From positions 1 to 42,871 of the forward strand of contig CAZUVM010000173.1 in NCBI GenBank assembly GCA_964623885.1: a stretch of DNA of 42,871 nt, in the 5' to 3' direction. Source of the DNA: CAZUVM01 sp964623885. Its GTDB lineage: Bacteria > Verrucomicrobiota > Verrucomicrobiia > Limisphaerales > UBA8199. Position 1 is the stretch's first letter. Every line of letters begins with the position of its first letter. A program made the position numbers and the translations under genes. A model generated the notes under the pieces. That model did no database searches and was not told where the DNA came from. It was given only the letters and a program-made list of their open reading frames with translations. Below are positions 1 through 8,188 of this stretch, one piece after another.

Positions 1-56
1 TTGCGGCCGGCACCATTGTGCTCCGACCGCAAATTGGATTCAAAATTCATTCCGGC

Positions 57-122
57 AAAGTTATTCACAGCCTCGCTGCGCATCGCTTGCCGGGCACGCT
101 CCGCTCGGCTTTGAATAACTTT
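57..122. repeat. 16-bp inverted repeat near left edge
   Basis: Positions 57-72 and 107-122 are inverted copies of a 16-mer differing at one base (AAAGTTATTCACAGCC against AAAGTTATTCAAAGCC on the opposite strand). The 34-bp spacer is GC-rich. No gene is visible in 1-224. The pair may be the outer boundary of the repeat-rich neighbourhood of the broken transposase, or an unrelated intergenic repeat. Confidence 0.55.
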
Positions 123-133
123 GGATAAGGTAT

Positions 134-188
134 CAGGGCAACGCCCTGGGTTTATTGGCCTTCACAGCCCATCCAGCCCTGAAAGGGC
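134..188. repeat. Two REP-like hairpins left of the transposase
   Basis: CAGGGC-AAC-GCCCTG (134-148) and GCCCT-GAA-AGGGC (176-188) are perfect short palindromes, each with a 3-nt spacer and about 41 bp centre to centre. The same design recurs on the other side of the transposase at 728-810, so these are read as REP elements belonging to it. Sequence symmetry is seen; the link to the transposase is inferred. Confidence 0.6.
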
Positions 189-224
189 GATTCATTGCCC
201 AGAATGGGAGCCCTTCAAAACGCC

Positions 225-681
225 TCAATCCCACACGTATCTCTCGTCAAACTCGACATGGTACTTTTTCAGAAGCATCCGGTATTCCTCCTGAAACGTG
301 AGCACACGATGATGCTGTTCCTGATTGTCGATGTAGCGTTCCAACTCTTCCAATTGACTCCAACCAATTGAGAAGTCTCCGTAGCCGCTCTGCCAATGAA
401 AACTCGCATATCTCACGCCCTGGGTCTTGATCCAGGCCGAAGAGGTTTTCTTGATTTGCTCCAACAACTCCGCCTGACTGACCGTGCGCGCTAAGCGGGT
501 CGCCAAATGAACATGGTCGGCAACGCCGCCAACACGATAAGCCTGACAATTGCAATCACGGCAGACCGTGGCTAGGTAGGTAGGCATGCATTCGCGGGCG
601 AACGGCGGGATCGAGCCACGGGCGGCGGTCTTTGGTGCTAAAAATGACGTGGAGTATGACTTGGCTTAGGGATTGGGGCAT
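225..681 (-). pseudogene. REP-associated tyrosine (IS200/Y1-type) transposase, frameshifted
   Basis: This gene encoded a small Y1-family single-strand DNA transposase (RAYT-like), which acts at palindromic REP hairpins. An ATG at 681 opens a reading frame beginning MPQSLSQVILHVIFSTKDRR, the usual start of this family. At 573-584 the plus strand carries TAGG three times in tandem. Removing one 4-bp unit joins the N-terminus to the downstream frame and gives a 150-residue protein, the normal length. The intact 3' part (from about 587) holds the HUH-type metal-binding motif DHVHLA and a later YIDNQEQHH segment with the likely catalytic tyrosine. As written, the frame breaks after about 35 residues. 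An internal ATG at 587 could still give a 120-residue product lacking the first beta strand, probably inactive. A base-call or assembly error in the tandem run is the alternative. Confidence 0.82.
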
Positions 682-727
682 ATAGGGTTCCAAACTGCGC
701 CTGAATGAACACGTCCAAACTTATGAA

Positions 728-810
728 GCAGGCCGTTGGCCTGCAATAAACAATACGCTCTTGAACCCAGGGCATTGCCCTGGGCTGGTATGAATCAGGC
801 CTTCGGCCTG
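728..810. repeat. Three REP-like hairpins right of the transposase
   Basis: There are three consecutive perfect palindromes, each with a 3-nt spacer: GCAGGCC-GTT-GGCCTGC (728-744), CCCAGGGC-ATT-GCCCTGGG (766-784) and CAGGCC-TTC-GGCCTG (796-810). Arms are 6-8 bp and centres are about 39 and 28 bp apart. Together with 134-188 they bracket the broken transposase gene. They resemble REP hairpins that RAYT enzymes recognise, but the exact recognition sequence is not known from this window. Confidence 0.65.
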
Positions 811-867
811 GGAAGACAGCCGGCAGAAGACCTCAAGGAATTGAAAAGTAGAGTGGATCATGACATC

Positions 868-890
868 GGGCTAAAGCCGGCTAAAAGCCC
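868..890. repeat. Small palindromic element downstream of rlmI
   Basis: GGGCTAAAGCC followed by GGCTAAAAGCCC forms a compact inverted repeat 44 bp beyond the rlmI stop codon. It could act as an RNA hairpin at the end of the sppA-rlmI transcript or be another intergenic repeat copy. No T-run follows on the minus strand, so it is not called a terminator. Confidence 0.35.
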
Positions 891-933
891 AGTGTTAATG
901 AACCCACTTCAGACCGAACGCCCCGACCAGTTG

Positions 934-2136
934 TTACCTCACTACCTCGAAAGCAAAGCCTTTGAGGTATTCCGTCTCCGGAATCATGGGGATGACCGGA
1001 TGGTCCGGCGCTTGCGCATAGATCGCGACGCGCCGTAGTACCCGGCGCGCATCGTACGCTGCGGACAGAACCGTGTCCTGAAATAGGGGCGCCGGCACAT
1101 GATGGGAACAGCAAAACGTCGCCAGCGTGCCGCCGGTTTTAAGCAGTTTTAAAGCTCGTAGATGGATTTCTTTATAACCGCGCAGAGCGTCCGGAACTGA
1201 CGCGCGGTTGCGTGTGAAGGAGGGAGGGTCCAGAACGATCAGGTCCCAGCGCGGCACGACTTTCTCGTGGGGTTTGGTCGCGGTCTGCGCTTTGAGCCAG
1301 TCAAAGACGTTGGTCGTTTCAAACGAGCACCGGTCGAGCAACGCGTTTGCCGTGGCATTTCGTGTGGCAGCCGCGATGGCGTCGGCGCTTTGATCGAGAA
1401 AATGAACGTGAGCGGCGCCGGCTTTGGCGGCGTGAAGGCCGAACCCACCCAGGAAGGAGAAGGCATCGAGTACTTGAACGCCGGTCACCAATTCCGCAAC
1501 GCGCCGATAGTTTGTTTGCTGGTCGAGGTAGAGGCCGGTTTTGTGGCCGGTGAGGAGATCCGTTTCGAATTTAAGTCCATTCAGGTTGACGCTCACTGGT
1601 CCACTGAGATCGCCCGCCAACACGCCATGCGCTTCGGCCAGGCCCTCAAATTTGCGGGAGCCGACGTCACTGCGCTCGACAATTGCCCGCGGCGTGAAAA
1701 TGGCCTGCAACGCCGCCACGACAAGGTCCTTTCGGCGGTCCATGCCCAAGGCAGAGATTTGAAGTCCCAGCACATCTTCGTATTTGTCCACGATGAGGCC
1801 GCTGAGAAAATCGCTTTCTGCATTGACGACTCGAAACGATGAAGCTCCTGGCAAATGTTTCTGGCGCACGGCAAGCGCGGCGCGGATGCGCGTCTCGAAA
1901 AATGCCTGGTCGACCTGGATCCGCTCCGGCGCAAGCATCCGAACGTTGATTTTGGATTTGGAATTGTAAAAACCAACCCCCAATAACCGCTGACGATGGT
2001 CCTTGACCTGGACGAGGTCGCCGTCGGCTGGCGGGTGGGTGAGGCGCAACACCGAGCCGTGGTATACCCATGGATGGCCCGCGACGATGCGGTCCGCTTC
2101 GCCGGCTTTGAGCAGGACGGTGGCGAGCGATTCCAT
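934..2136 (-). CDS. rlmI: 23S rRNA (cytosine-C5) methyltransferase, RlmI family
   Basis: This is a 400-residue class I SAM-dependent methyltransferase of the RlmI/YwbD family, which methylates a cytosine of 23S rRNA in the cytoplasm. Residues 1-70 form a PUA-like RNA-binding domain (AGHPWVYHGSV). A central region contains TGHKTGLYLDQQTNY (about 197-211). The SAM-binding glycine motif VLDAFSFLGGFGLHA lies at 222-236, the DPPSF motif at 303-307, and a Cys-rich FCCSHHV at 341-347 supplies the likely catalytic cysteine. Length is normal for the family. The ATG at 2136 directly follows the TAA stop of sppA with no gap, so the two genes are almost certainly cotranscribed, probably by translational coupling. 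The target base is inferred from family membership; a related large-subunit position cannot be excluded. Confidence 0.9.
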   Translation of the reverse strand: MESLATVLLKAGEADRIVAGHPWVYHGSVLRLTHPPADGDLVQVKDHRQRLLGVGFYNSKSKINVRMLAPERIQVDQAFFETRIRAALAVRQKHLPGASSFRVVNAESDFLSGLIVDKYEDVLGLQISALGMDRRKDLVVAALQAIFTPRAIVERSDVGSRKFEGLAEAHGVLAGDLSGPVSVNLNGLKFETDLLTGHKTGLYLDQQTNYRRVAELVTGVQVLDAFSFLGGFGLHAAKAGAAHVHFLDQSADAIAAATRNATANALLDRCSFETTNVFDWLKAQTATKPHEKVVPRWDLIVLDPPSFTRNRASVPDALRGYKEIHLRALKLLKTGGTLATFCCSHHVPAPLFQDTVLSAAYDARRVLRRVAIYAQAPDHPVIPMIPETEYLKGFAFEVVR

Positions 2137-4059
2137 TTATTGCAAAATCTCCGGCATGCTCAGAATGACCGCCTCCTTTTGCACAAGCTCGAGGCGGCGC
2201 AAGGCCGAAAACACAGCACCGGCGCGGTGGGAATCGAGGTCCTGCAAATAAGGCGCAGCCAGCTTCAATAACGAATCTTCAGGGGCATTCATGGTGACAT
2301 GGTTGGGCTCATTTTTGCCGCCCGAAAGTTGCTCGCCCAATTGTTCGAGGAAGTTCTTGGGTTCGGGCACCACACGCACATCGTAATTTTTGACCTTCGC
2401 CTGGTCGGCCACGAACGCGATGGCGTCGCTCAAGGTGCCTAGCCGATCCACCAGGCCAAGATCGAGCGCCTGTTTGCCGGTGTAAACCCGCCCGCCCGCC
2501 AGGTCGTCGATTGGCTTCTTTAACCGGTTGCCGCGGATATCTGTAACGTGCTTCTTAAAAGTGCCATAGACTTCGTCCATGAGCCCTTTCATTCGAGCTC
2601 GCTCACTATCGCTAAACACGTCCTCCGTGGAGAACAAACCGGCGTTCTGACCCCGTTTATACTCTTTGAAAGTAATCCCAACTTTCTTCCACATCTCGGT
2701 GGTCGCGAGTTTGCCGCCGAGCACGCCGATAGATCCGGTCAGTGTGCTGGGATCGGCGAAAATGGTGTCGGCGCCACACGCCACGTAGTAACCGCCGCTG
2801 CCGGCCACGTCGCCCATCGAAACGACAAACGGCTTTTTGGTTTTCAATCGACGAGTACCATCCAGGATAACCTCGCTTGCCGTAGCGGAGCCGCCCGGTG
2901 AATCAACTCGCAAAACGACCGCCTTGATGGAATCATCGTTCGCAGCCTTTTCGAGCGCGTCGCAGATTTCACTGCTGAAGGCGCCCACGCTGCCGCCGAA
3001 AGGATTGGGTGTTCCGCGGCCCGGCATGATCGCCCCGTTCACATACACGATCCCGACCGCAGGTTTAGATTCTTTCTTTTCGGGCGCGGCAAAAAGCTGC
3101 GTCCAGATTTTGAGAAAAGCGAACGGGGACGAAAAATCCAGGTCGGGCAGGCGTTTGCGGCCGTACTTCTTGTCGAACAGGACATTATCGCCGTACTTTT
3201 GCTTGAGCAGGGCTTCGAAATCCTGGCGTTGCTCCACGGCATCGATGAGTCCGGCTGCTTTGGCTTGCTCGGCCGTATACAAGCCGTTGTCCAGCCAGCC
3301 TTGCACTTTAGCCGCGTCCACCTTTCGGCCGCTGGCAATTTGGTCCTTGAAACTGGCATACCAACTATCCATGAGCCAATTCATCATTTCGTCGGCTTCC
3401 GGACTAGGCTGCTCGCGCATGAAAAGCTCGGCCGCGCTTTTGTAGGCTCCCTCAGTGATGAAGTCCGGTTTGACGCCGATTTTGTCGAGCAATCCGCGCA
3501 GGTGCAACGAACTGGCATGTAACCCCGGCACGAGGACCGCGCCGGCCGGCACCACACTGATCCGCGAAGCGCCGCATGCCAAAAGATATTGCCCCATCGC
3601 CAAGGAGTCGGAGTGGACGTAGATCTCTTTGCTTTGTTTGCGCACCAGCGCCAGCGCAGCGCGCATCTCCTCCACTTGAGCCATTCCCAGCCAATCGCTC
3701 TCCGGCAAAAGGACCACGGCTTTGACCGCGGGATCGTTCGCGGCTTTGGTTATGCGCTCGACCAGGTCTTTGAGGGCGACGCCGGGCGTGCTGAACAACT
3801 GCAGTGTCTCATCACCCGGCACCTCGGTGACCGGGCCGTCTAGCCGGAAGACAGGCACAATGTTCCGCGGCTTTTCTTCTGCCGGTTGCGACTGGTCATC
3901 GTTCGTGGCGGCTGCCGGCGCTTGATAAGCCGCCAGCAGCGTGACCAGGCAGCCAATCCAAAATGTGGTCGAAATTGAAATAATCTTGCGCGCCAGTTTG
4001 CCTGCGTAATAAGAGGAAAGCTCGGTTTTCGTTTTCATGTTCACCTTTCTTATCGCCAT
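2137..4059 (-). CDS. sppA: Signal peptide peptidase SppA, 67K type
   Basis: This is a 640-residue S49-family serine protease with two tandem ClpP-like domains, the long SppA form that digests signal peptides left in the inner membrane. An N-terminal hydrophobic segment (about residues 29-50) acts as membrane anchor or signal. The general-base lysine is K207 in the GAYKSA motif of the first domain. The nucleophile is S421 in DVAGSGGYYVACGAD of the second domain, with RVDSPGG (about 384-390) just before it. Both residues are in the order and spacing expected of the Ser-Lys dyad. The start at 4059 adds seven residues before an internal Met (MKTKTEL, 4038) that could be the true start. rlmI follows with no intergenic base. 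Confidence 0.93.
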   Translation of the reverse strand: MAIRKVNMKTKTELSSYYAGKLARKIISISTTFWIGCLVTLLAAYQAPAAATNDDQSQPAEEKPRNIVPVFRLDGPVTEVPGDETLQLFSTPGVALKDLVERITKAANDPAVKAVVLLPESDWLGMAQVEEMRAALALVRKQSKEIYVHSDSLAMGQYLLACGASRISVVPAGAVLVPGLHASSLHLRGLLDKIGVKPDFITEGAYKSAAELFMREQPSPEADEMMNWLMDSWYASFKDQIASGRKVDAAKVQGWLDNGLYTAEQAKAAGLIDAVEQRQDFEALLKQKYGDNVLFDKKYGRKRLPDLDFSSPFAFLKIWTQLFAAPEKKESKPAVGIVYVNGAIMPGRGTPNPFGGSVGAFSSEICDALEKAANDDSIKAVVLRVDSPGGSATASEVILDGTRRLKTKKPFVVSMGDVAGSGGYYVACGADTIFADPSTLTGSIGVLGGKLATTEMWKKVGITFKEYKRGQNAGLFSTEDVFSDSERARMKGLMDEVYGTFKKHVTDIRGNRLKKPIDDLAGGRVYTGKQALDLGLVDRLGTLSDAIAFVADQAKVKNYDVRVVPEPKNFLEQLGEQLSGGKNEPNHVTMNAPEDSLLKLAAPYLQDLDSHRAGAVFSALRRLELVQKEAVILSMPEILQ

Positions 4060-4138
4060 AGATCACCTCTGGGAGAATAAAGTCAAGCAGAGCCGGAACC
4101 ATTTTTTCGTACGGGCCCCGCTAATGGTTGGCGGGGCG

Positions 4139-4244
4139 GCGACGGCTCGTCTCCGTGGTCTACACACCAGGCTCAATTGGGGTGGGGACGGTTCGTCCCC
4201 GAGTCGGCCTATATATTTCTTCGTCCGGGGACGAGGCCGTCCCG
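4139..4244. repeat. Cluster of GACG/CGTC palindromic repeats
   Basis: The sppA-purB intergenic region contains three related palindromes: GACG-GCT-CGTC (4141-4151), GGGGACG-GTT-CGTCCCC (4184-4200) and GGGACG-AGGC-CGTCCC (4228-4243). The last two are roughly inverted with respect to each other and end in GGGG/CCCC flanks. The same core appears as a cleaner inverted pair at 20185-20256. The region also has to hold the divergent promoters of sppA and purB, so the repeats may sit in both 5' leaders. Confidence 0.65.
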
Positions 4245-4317
4245 CCCCTACTCGACCGAAGCGTTGCGATTTTTCGTCGGCTCGACTTGCCGCTGAGCGG
4301 TCCGTACACTAGAGGCC

Positions 4318-5631
4318 ATGATTCAACGTTATTCGCGGCCGGTGATGCGGGAGATTTGGACTGAGCAGCGCAAGCTGGAAATCTGGCTCCAAATCGAACT
4401 GCTCGCCAGTGAGGCGCTAACCGCTGCCGGCCTGGTACCCAAAAAAGACCTGGCGCAAATGAAAAGCCGCGCCGCGTTCAATCTCGAACGTTGCAAGGAG
4501 CTGGAAAAAACACTGAACCACGACGTCATCGCGTTCACAACAAACGTGGCAGAGAATATCGGCGCGCCCGCGAGCCGCTGGCTGCATTTCGGCCTGACCA
4601 GCAGCGATATCATCGACACTGCCTTTGCAGTCCAAATGGTGCAATCGGCGGACATTCTGCTGGAGGACGTTCGCGCTTTGCGCAAAGTCATTGCGAAAAA
4701 AGCCAGGCTGCACCAGCTCACGCCGATGATTGGCCGAAGCCACGGCATTCATGCCGAGCCGACAACTTTCGGGCTTAAAATGGCTTTGATGTATGATGAA
4801 TTTGGCCGCGCCGAGCAGCGGCTGGAAGCCGCGCGCGAAGCTGTGGCTGTCGGCAAGCTTTCAGGGGCAGTGGGGACGAGCGCTCATCTCTCGCCGAAAA
4901 TCGAAGCGTCGGTTTGCAAGAAACTCGGCCTGCGCCCGGCGCCGATTGCCACGCAAGTGGTGCAGCGCGATTTGCACGCCGAGTTCATCGGCACCCTGGC
5001 TTTGGTCGGCGCCAGCATCGAACGTTGGGCAACTGAATTCCGGCATCTCCAGCGCACCGAAGTGCTCGAAGCAGAGGAGTTCTTTGCGCCAGGCCAAAAG
5101 GGCTCTAGCGCGATGCCGCACAAGCGCAACCCGATTACCGGGGAGAGGTTGAGCGGCCTGGCGCGCGTCCTGCGCGGCAACGCCGTCGCCGCGTTGGAGA
5201 ACGTCGCCCTCTGGCACGAGCGCGACATCAGCCATAGCTCCGTCGAGCGCATCATCTTCCCCGATTCTTGCACGCTGCTGGATTACATGCTCGTGACCCT
5301 GACGCGCCTGGTCGACGGGTTGGTCGTCTATCCGGAGAACATGAAACGCAACCTCGCGCTTTCGCTGGGCATGTGGAATTCCCAAACCATCTTGCTCGCG
5401 CTCATCCGCAAGGGGCTAACCCGCGAGCAGGCTTACGAGCTGGTGCAGCGCAACGCAATGCAGACCTGGGCGGTAAAACATGCCGGCCGCGACGACGCTG
5501 ATTTCCTCGAAGAACTGAAAGCCGACCCCGAAGTGGCCAGCCATTTCAAGCCGGGCGAACTGGATAAGCTCTGCTCGCTCGATTTTCACTTCAAGGAAGT
5601 GAAGAACAGGTTTAAAGGATTGGGGCTGTAG
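4318..5631 (+). CDS. purB: Adenylosuccinate lyase
   Basis: This is a 437-residue member of the fumarase/aspartase superfamily that releases fumarate from SAICAR and adenylosuccinate, two steps of purine synthesis. The N-terminus MIQRYSRPVM is typical. TSSDIIDTA (about 94-102) contributes to the active site, GRSHGIHAEPTTFG (139-152) contains the catalytic histidine, and the family signature GSSAMPHKRNP (262-272) contains the flexible-loop serine. Length is typical of the short bacterial/archaeal-like form. The gene stands alone on the plus strand, divergent from sppA, with a strong hairpin 39 bp beyond its stop. No purine-pathway neighbours are present. Confidence 0.96.
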   Translation: MIQRYSRPVMREIWTEQRKLEIWLQIELLASEALTAAGLVPKKDLAQMKSRAAFNLERCKELEKTLNHDVIAFTTNVAENIGAPASRWLHFGLTSSDIIDTAFAVQMVQSADILLEDVRALRKVIAKKARLHQLTPMIGRSHGIHAEPTTFGLKMALMYDEFGRAEQRLEAAREAVAVGKLSGAVGTSAHLSPKIEASVCKKLGLRPAPIATQVVQRDLHAEFIGTLALVGASIERWATEFRHLQRTEVLEAEEFFAPGQKGSSAMPHKRNPITGERLSGLARVLRGNAVAALENVALWHERDISHSSVERIIFPDSCTLLDYMLVTLTRLVDGLVVYPENMKRNLALSLGMWNSQTILLALIRKGLTREQAYELVQRNAMQTWAVKHAGRDDADFLEELKADPEVASHFKPGELDKLCSLDFHFKEVKNRFKGLGL

Positions 5632-5669
5632 CGAACCATGAGGCCGGCCGGAGTGCGATTAACAAATCG

Positions 5670-5697
5670 GGGCCGGCGCTGGTGTCAGCGCCGGCCC
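5670..5697 (+). terminator. Strong GC hairpin downstream of purB
   Basis: A perfect 12-bp inverted repeat (GGGCCGGCGCTG, 5670-5681; CAGCGCCGGCCC, 5686-5697) closes a 4-nt loop. It starts 39 bp after the purB stop codon. There is no clear T-run, so it may protect the mRNA end or be a repeat element instead of a canonical intrinsic terminator. Confidence 0.5.
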
Positions 5698-5728
5698 TAA
5701 GTTGTGTTGGCGTCCGCCGGCAAAGATC

Positions 5729-5743
5729 GGGGCGAGACGCCCC
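5729..5743. repeat. GGGGCG-AGA-CGCCCC palindrome
   Basis: A 6-bp palindrome with a 3-nt spacer lies in the 213-bp space between purB and the prepilin-like gene. It shares the stem/3-nt-spacer design of the other intergenic repeats here. It is followed by a looser GGGC...GCCC symmetry near 5758-5775. Confidence 0.4.
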
Positions 5744-5844
5744 TTGAACTCGCCGCCGGGCGGCTACGCTGCCCGACGGGCTAATGCTTTGACAATGGGA
5801 CTCCCGTGGTGTAAGGATTCAGTTGATATTATCCTTGTCATCAG

Positions 5845-6753
5845 ATGAACCACTCACCCCCAACGGGTTGCCGGTCGCGTGGGTCCGGGTGGCAGGCTGC
5901 CCGCGCATTTACGCTGATTGAATTGCTGGTGGTGATAGCGATTATCGCGATTCTAGCTGCGCTCTTGTTGCCCGCTCTGAATCGCGCCAACAGCAAAGCG
6001 GTCGGAATCTCCTGCGTGAATAACGAGCGGCAGCTCGCCTTCGCCTGCCTGCTCTATACCGATGAGTCTGAGGACCGGCTTCCTTACAATCTTGGAGTTG
6101 GCGAAATCCAGCAATTGGAAGCTCAGAATGTATTTATCAACTGGAGCACACCGATCATGGATTGGGAACGTCACCCGGATAATACGAATACCGCGCGTTT
6201 GACGATCAGTGGCCTGGGACCCTACACCAGCCGCTCTAAACAAGTTTACCGATGTCCCGCCGATCGGGCGGTCAGCGATATCCAGCAGCAGGCCGGTTAT
6301 ACGGAGCGGGTCCGGAGCTACTCGATGAATGCCATGGTTGGTGACGCCGGCAATTTCAGCTCGAGCGGCGCCAACGTAAACAACCCGACTTACAAGCAGT
6401 TTTTCAAACTCACTCAGGTGCCGGCGCCGTCGCAGATATTTGTTTTTATTGAGGAGCACGCCAACAGCATTGGGGACGGCTACTTTCTGAACCAATTCGG
6501 CAATTACCAGTGGTTGCGGCTGCCGGCGTCCTATCATAACGGCGCGGTGAACCTGAGCTTCACGGACGGACACCTGGAGACCCATCGCTGGCGCAATGCC
6601 AGCACCCTGCAACCCGTGCAGCCAGGCTTTGCCTACCTGCCTATTCAACTGGTGCCGGGAGATCGCGGCGACTTATATTGGTTATTGAACCGGACCAGCA
6701 CCGAAACGTACGTTCCCGATACCAGCACGGGCACGTCAACGAGCGGGCCTTGA
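5845..6753 (+). CDS. Prepilin-type N-terminal domain protein with H-x9-DG motif
   Basis: This 302-residue protein has a long positively charged leader ending in ARA before FTLIELLVVIAIIAILAALL, a type IV prepilin/pseudopilin cleavage and methylation segment with the conserved glutamate at mature position 5. After the hydrophobic helix comes a globular domain with SCVNNERQLAFACLLY, typical of the large verrucomicrobial/planctomycetal pseudopilin-like family. Near the C-terminus SYHNGAVNLSFTDGH fits the H-x9-DG pattern of that family. Such proteins are expected at the cell envelope, processed by a prepilin peptidase not in this window; individual functions are mostly unknown. It converges on the anti-sigma-like gene at 6827. 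Confidence 0.88.
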   Translation: MNHSPPTGCRSRGSGWQAARAFTLIELLVVIAIIAILAALLLPALNRANSKAVGISCVNNERQLAFACLLYTDESEDRLPYNLGVGEIQQLEAQNVFINWSTPIMDWERHPDNTNTARLTISGLGPYTSRSKQVYRCPADRAVSDIQQQAGYTERVRSYSMNAMVGDAGNFSSSGANVNNPTYKQFFKLTQVPAPSQIFVFIEEHANSIGDGYFLNQFGNYQWLRLPASYHNGAVNLSFTDGHLETHRWRNASTLQPVQPGFAYLPIQLVPGDRGDLYWLLNRTSTETYVPDTSTGTSTSGP

Positions 6754-6826
6754 GACTTCTTGGCTTATCCAACTACTCTGTGGGGCCTCCCAAACTCCTT
6801 TTTCGCTGAGCTCTCGACTCGTTGCT

Positions 6827-7579
6827 TCACAGGTATTTGTTGACGAATCCCGGCTCGGCTGGCCCGGCCACCATGTAGATTTTGCCGCCCTCGGTCCAAC
6901 TGGCAGTCATTAACGTGCTAATCGTAGTCTCTGCCGGAGCGGCAGTTGGGGGGTCCTTGACGTGGGAGCGATCGATGATGAACAGCCACACCTTCTGCTT
7001 GTCCGGGCGATCAAAACAGACCATGGCGACCGGGTTGGTGCGCCAGGTTAAGGCGCTGCCACCGAGCAACCTCAGGTGGCTAAGACCCGGCCCAACCTGG
7101 TAATCAGCCGGAGCTCCTTTGGCTGCCAGGTAGAGACGCAGTTGGCGCATGTCGTTGGTCGCGTAATCCATGTTGTAGCCCCGCAACGCGGTGCTGACCA
7201 TCATTCGCTCATAATTGAGCAGGCGATCCGGGTGGGGGGGCTGAAGCCTGAGGACGTTCAACCCGATCAGCAGAACCACTACCGCGGCGGCCGCCAGCCA
7301 CGCCGGCGTTTGCCACCACGCCGGTTGCTGAACCGGCACCGGAAGCGGCGTCACCCTCGAGCTGGCGAGCTTCACGAGATTCTTTAGATTCTCAGGGGTT
7401 TCGATTTCACGGAATTTGGCGCGGACGGCAGTTTGGAAAGCCTGGTGTTCCTCGAACCAGTGTGCCAGGTCGGGCTCTTGCCGTGCCAAAGCGATCGCCT
7501 CGGCGACTTCCGGGTCCTGCCAGTCCGCCGTACCCGGGCGGTAGAGCAGTAAAATCTCTTTAGCTTCCTGGATCGTCAT
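6827..7579 (-). CDS. Membrane protein paired with ECF sigma factor, putative anti-sigma
   Basis: This 250-residue protein has a soluble N-terminal part (1-90), one transmembrane helix (WLAAAAVVVLLIGLNVL, about 93-109) and a C-terminal domain predicted outside the cytoplasm. No zinc-binding HxxxCxxC motif was found, so it is not a classic ZAS anti-sigma. Its ATG overlaps the end of the upstream sigma gene by 4 bp (ATGA), which implies coupled translation. Gene pairing and topology suggest that it holds the sigma factor at the membrane. This role is inferred from context; no domain was recognised with certainty. Confidence 0.75.
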   Translation of the reverse strand: MTIQEAKEILLLYRPGTADWQDPEVAEAIALARQEPDLAHWFEEHQAFQTAVRAKFREIETPENLKNLVKLASSRVTPLPVPVQQPAWWQTPAWLAAAAVVVLLIGLNVLRLQPPHPDRLLNYERMMVSTALRGYNMDYATNDMRQLRLYLAAKGAPADYQVGPGLSHLRLLGGSALTWRTNPVAMVCFDRPDKQKVWLFIIDRSHVKDPPTAAPAETTISTLMTASWTEGGKIYMVAGPAEPGFVNKYL

Positions 7580-8136
7580 GCCGTTCCCTGCCTGGGGTTG
7601 ACGGTGCCGCGCGATTGTTTGCGGACTAAAGCCCGCAGCTGACTCAGGCCGCGAGCAATCCGAGACTTAATAGTGCCGAGGGGTACCTCCAGAATCTCTG
7701 CAATCTCACCATACGAGTAATCTTCGAGATAGAACAAGGCCACGGCCGCCTGGAACTGGGAGTCAACTTGCCCCAACATTTCTACGACGGCATGGCTATC
7801 CAATTGGCTGACCAGGTCGGGTTCGATGTTTGGCAAGTCGGACTCAACCTCCATCAATTCCAGATGCGGGAACCGTGTTGCCCGGCGCTGACTTTCCAGA
7901 AACCTTCGGTGAAGCGTCGTAAACAGCCAGGACTTAACTTTACCGGGATCGCGCAACTGGTGGCCTTTGGCGGCCCAGGTCAGGAACGTTTCCTGGACCA
8001 GGTCACCGGCATCGCTTTCTGCGCGGGTCAAGCTCATCGCAAACCGATACAACGGACCGTAGTGCAAGTCCACCACGACCTCGAAGTCCGGGAAGCCGTT
8101 CGGGCGGTCATGATTGTATGAGCTACTCGCAGCCAC
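7576..8136 (-). CDS. ECF-type RNA polymerase sigma factor
   Basis: This 186-residue protein has region 2 around FAMSLTRAESDAGDLVQETFLTWA (about residues 32-55) and a region 4 helix-turn-helix around YGEIAEILEVPLGTIKSRIARG (about 140-162). Length and domain order are standard for a group 4 sigma-70 factor. It would direct RNA polymerase to a small regulon, probably including its own operon. The next gene (6827-7579) overlaps it by 4 bp and is the likely antagonist. The 212-bp divergent region towards the giant exported protein holds a palindrome at 8189-8203. Confidence 0.93.
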   Translation of the reverse strand: MAASSSYNHDRPNGFPDFEVVVDLHYGPLYRFAMSLTRAESDAGDLVQETFLTWAAKGHQLRDPGKVKSWLFTTLHRRFLESQRRATRFPHLELMEVESDLPNIEPDLVSQLDSHAVVEMLGQVDSQFQAAVALFYLEDYSYGEIAEILEVPLGTIKSRIARGLSQLRALVRKQSRGTVNPRQGTA

Positions 8137-8188
8137 AATGGTTCCGGAAATTAGAGCGAAAAAGGACGATTTGTCACGATAAACGACA

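Noticed and set aside
736..1038. Plus-strand open frame of 100 codons
   Set aside because: It translates the hairpin repeats and then the antisense of rlmI; composition is not protein-like.
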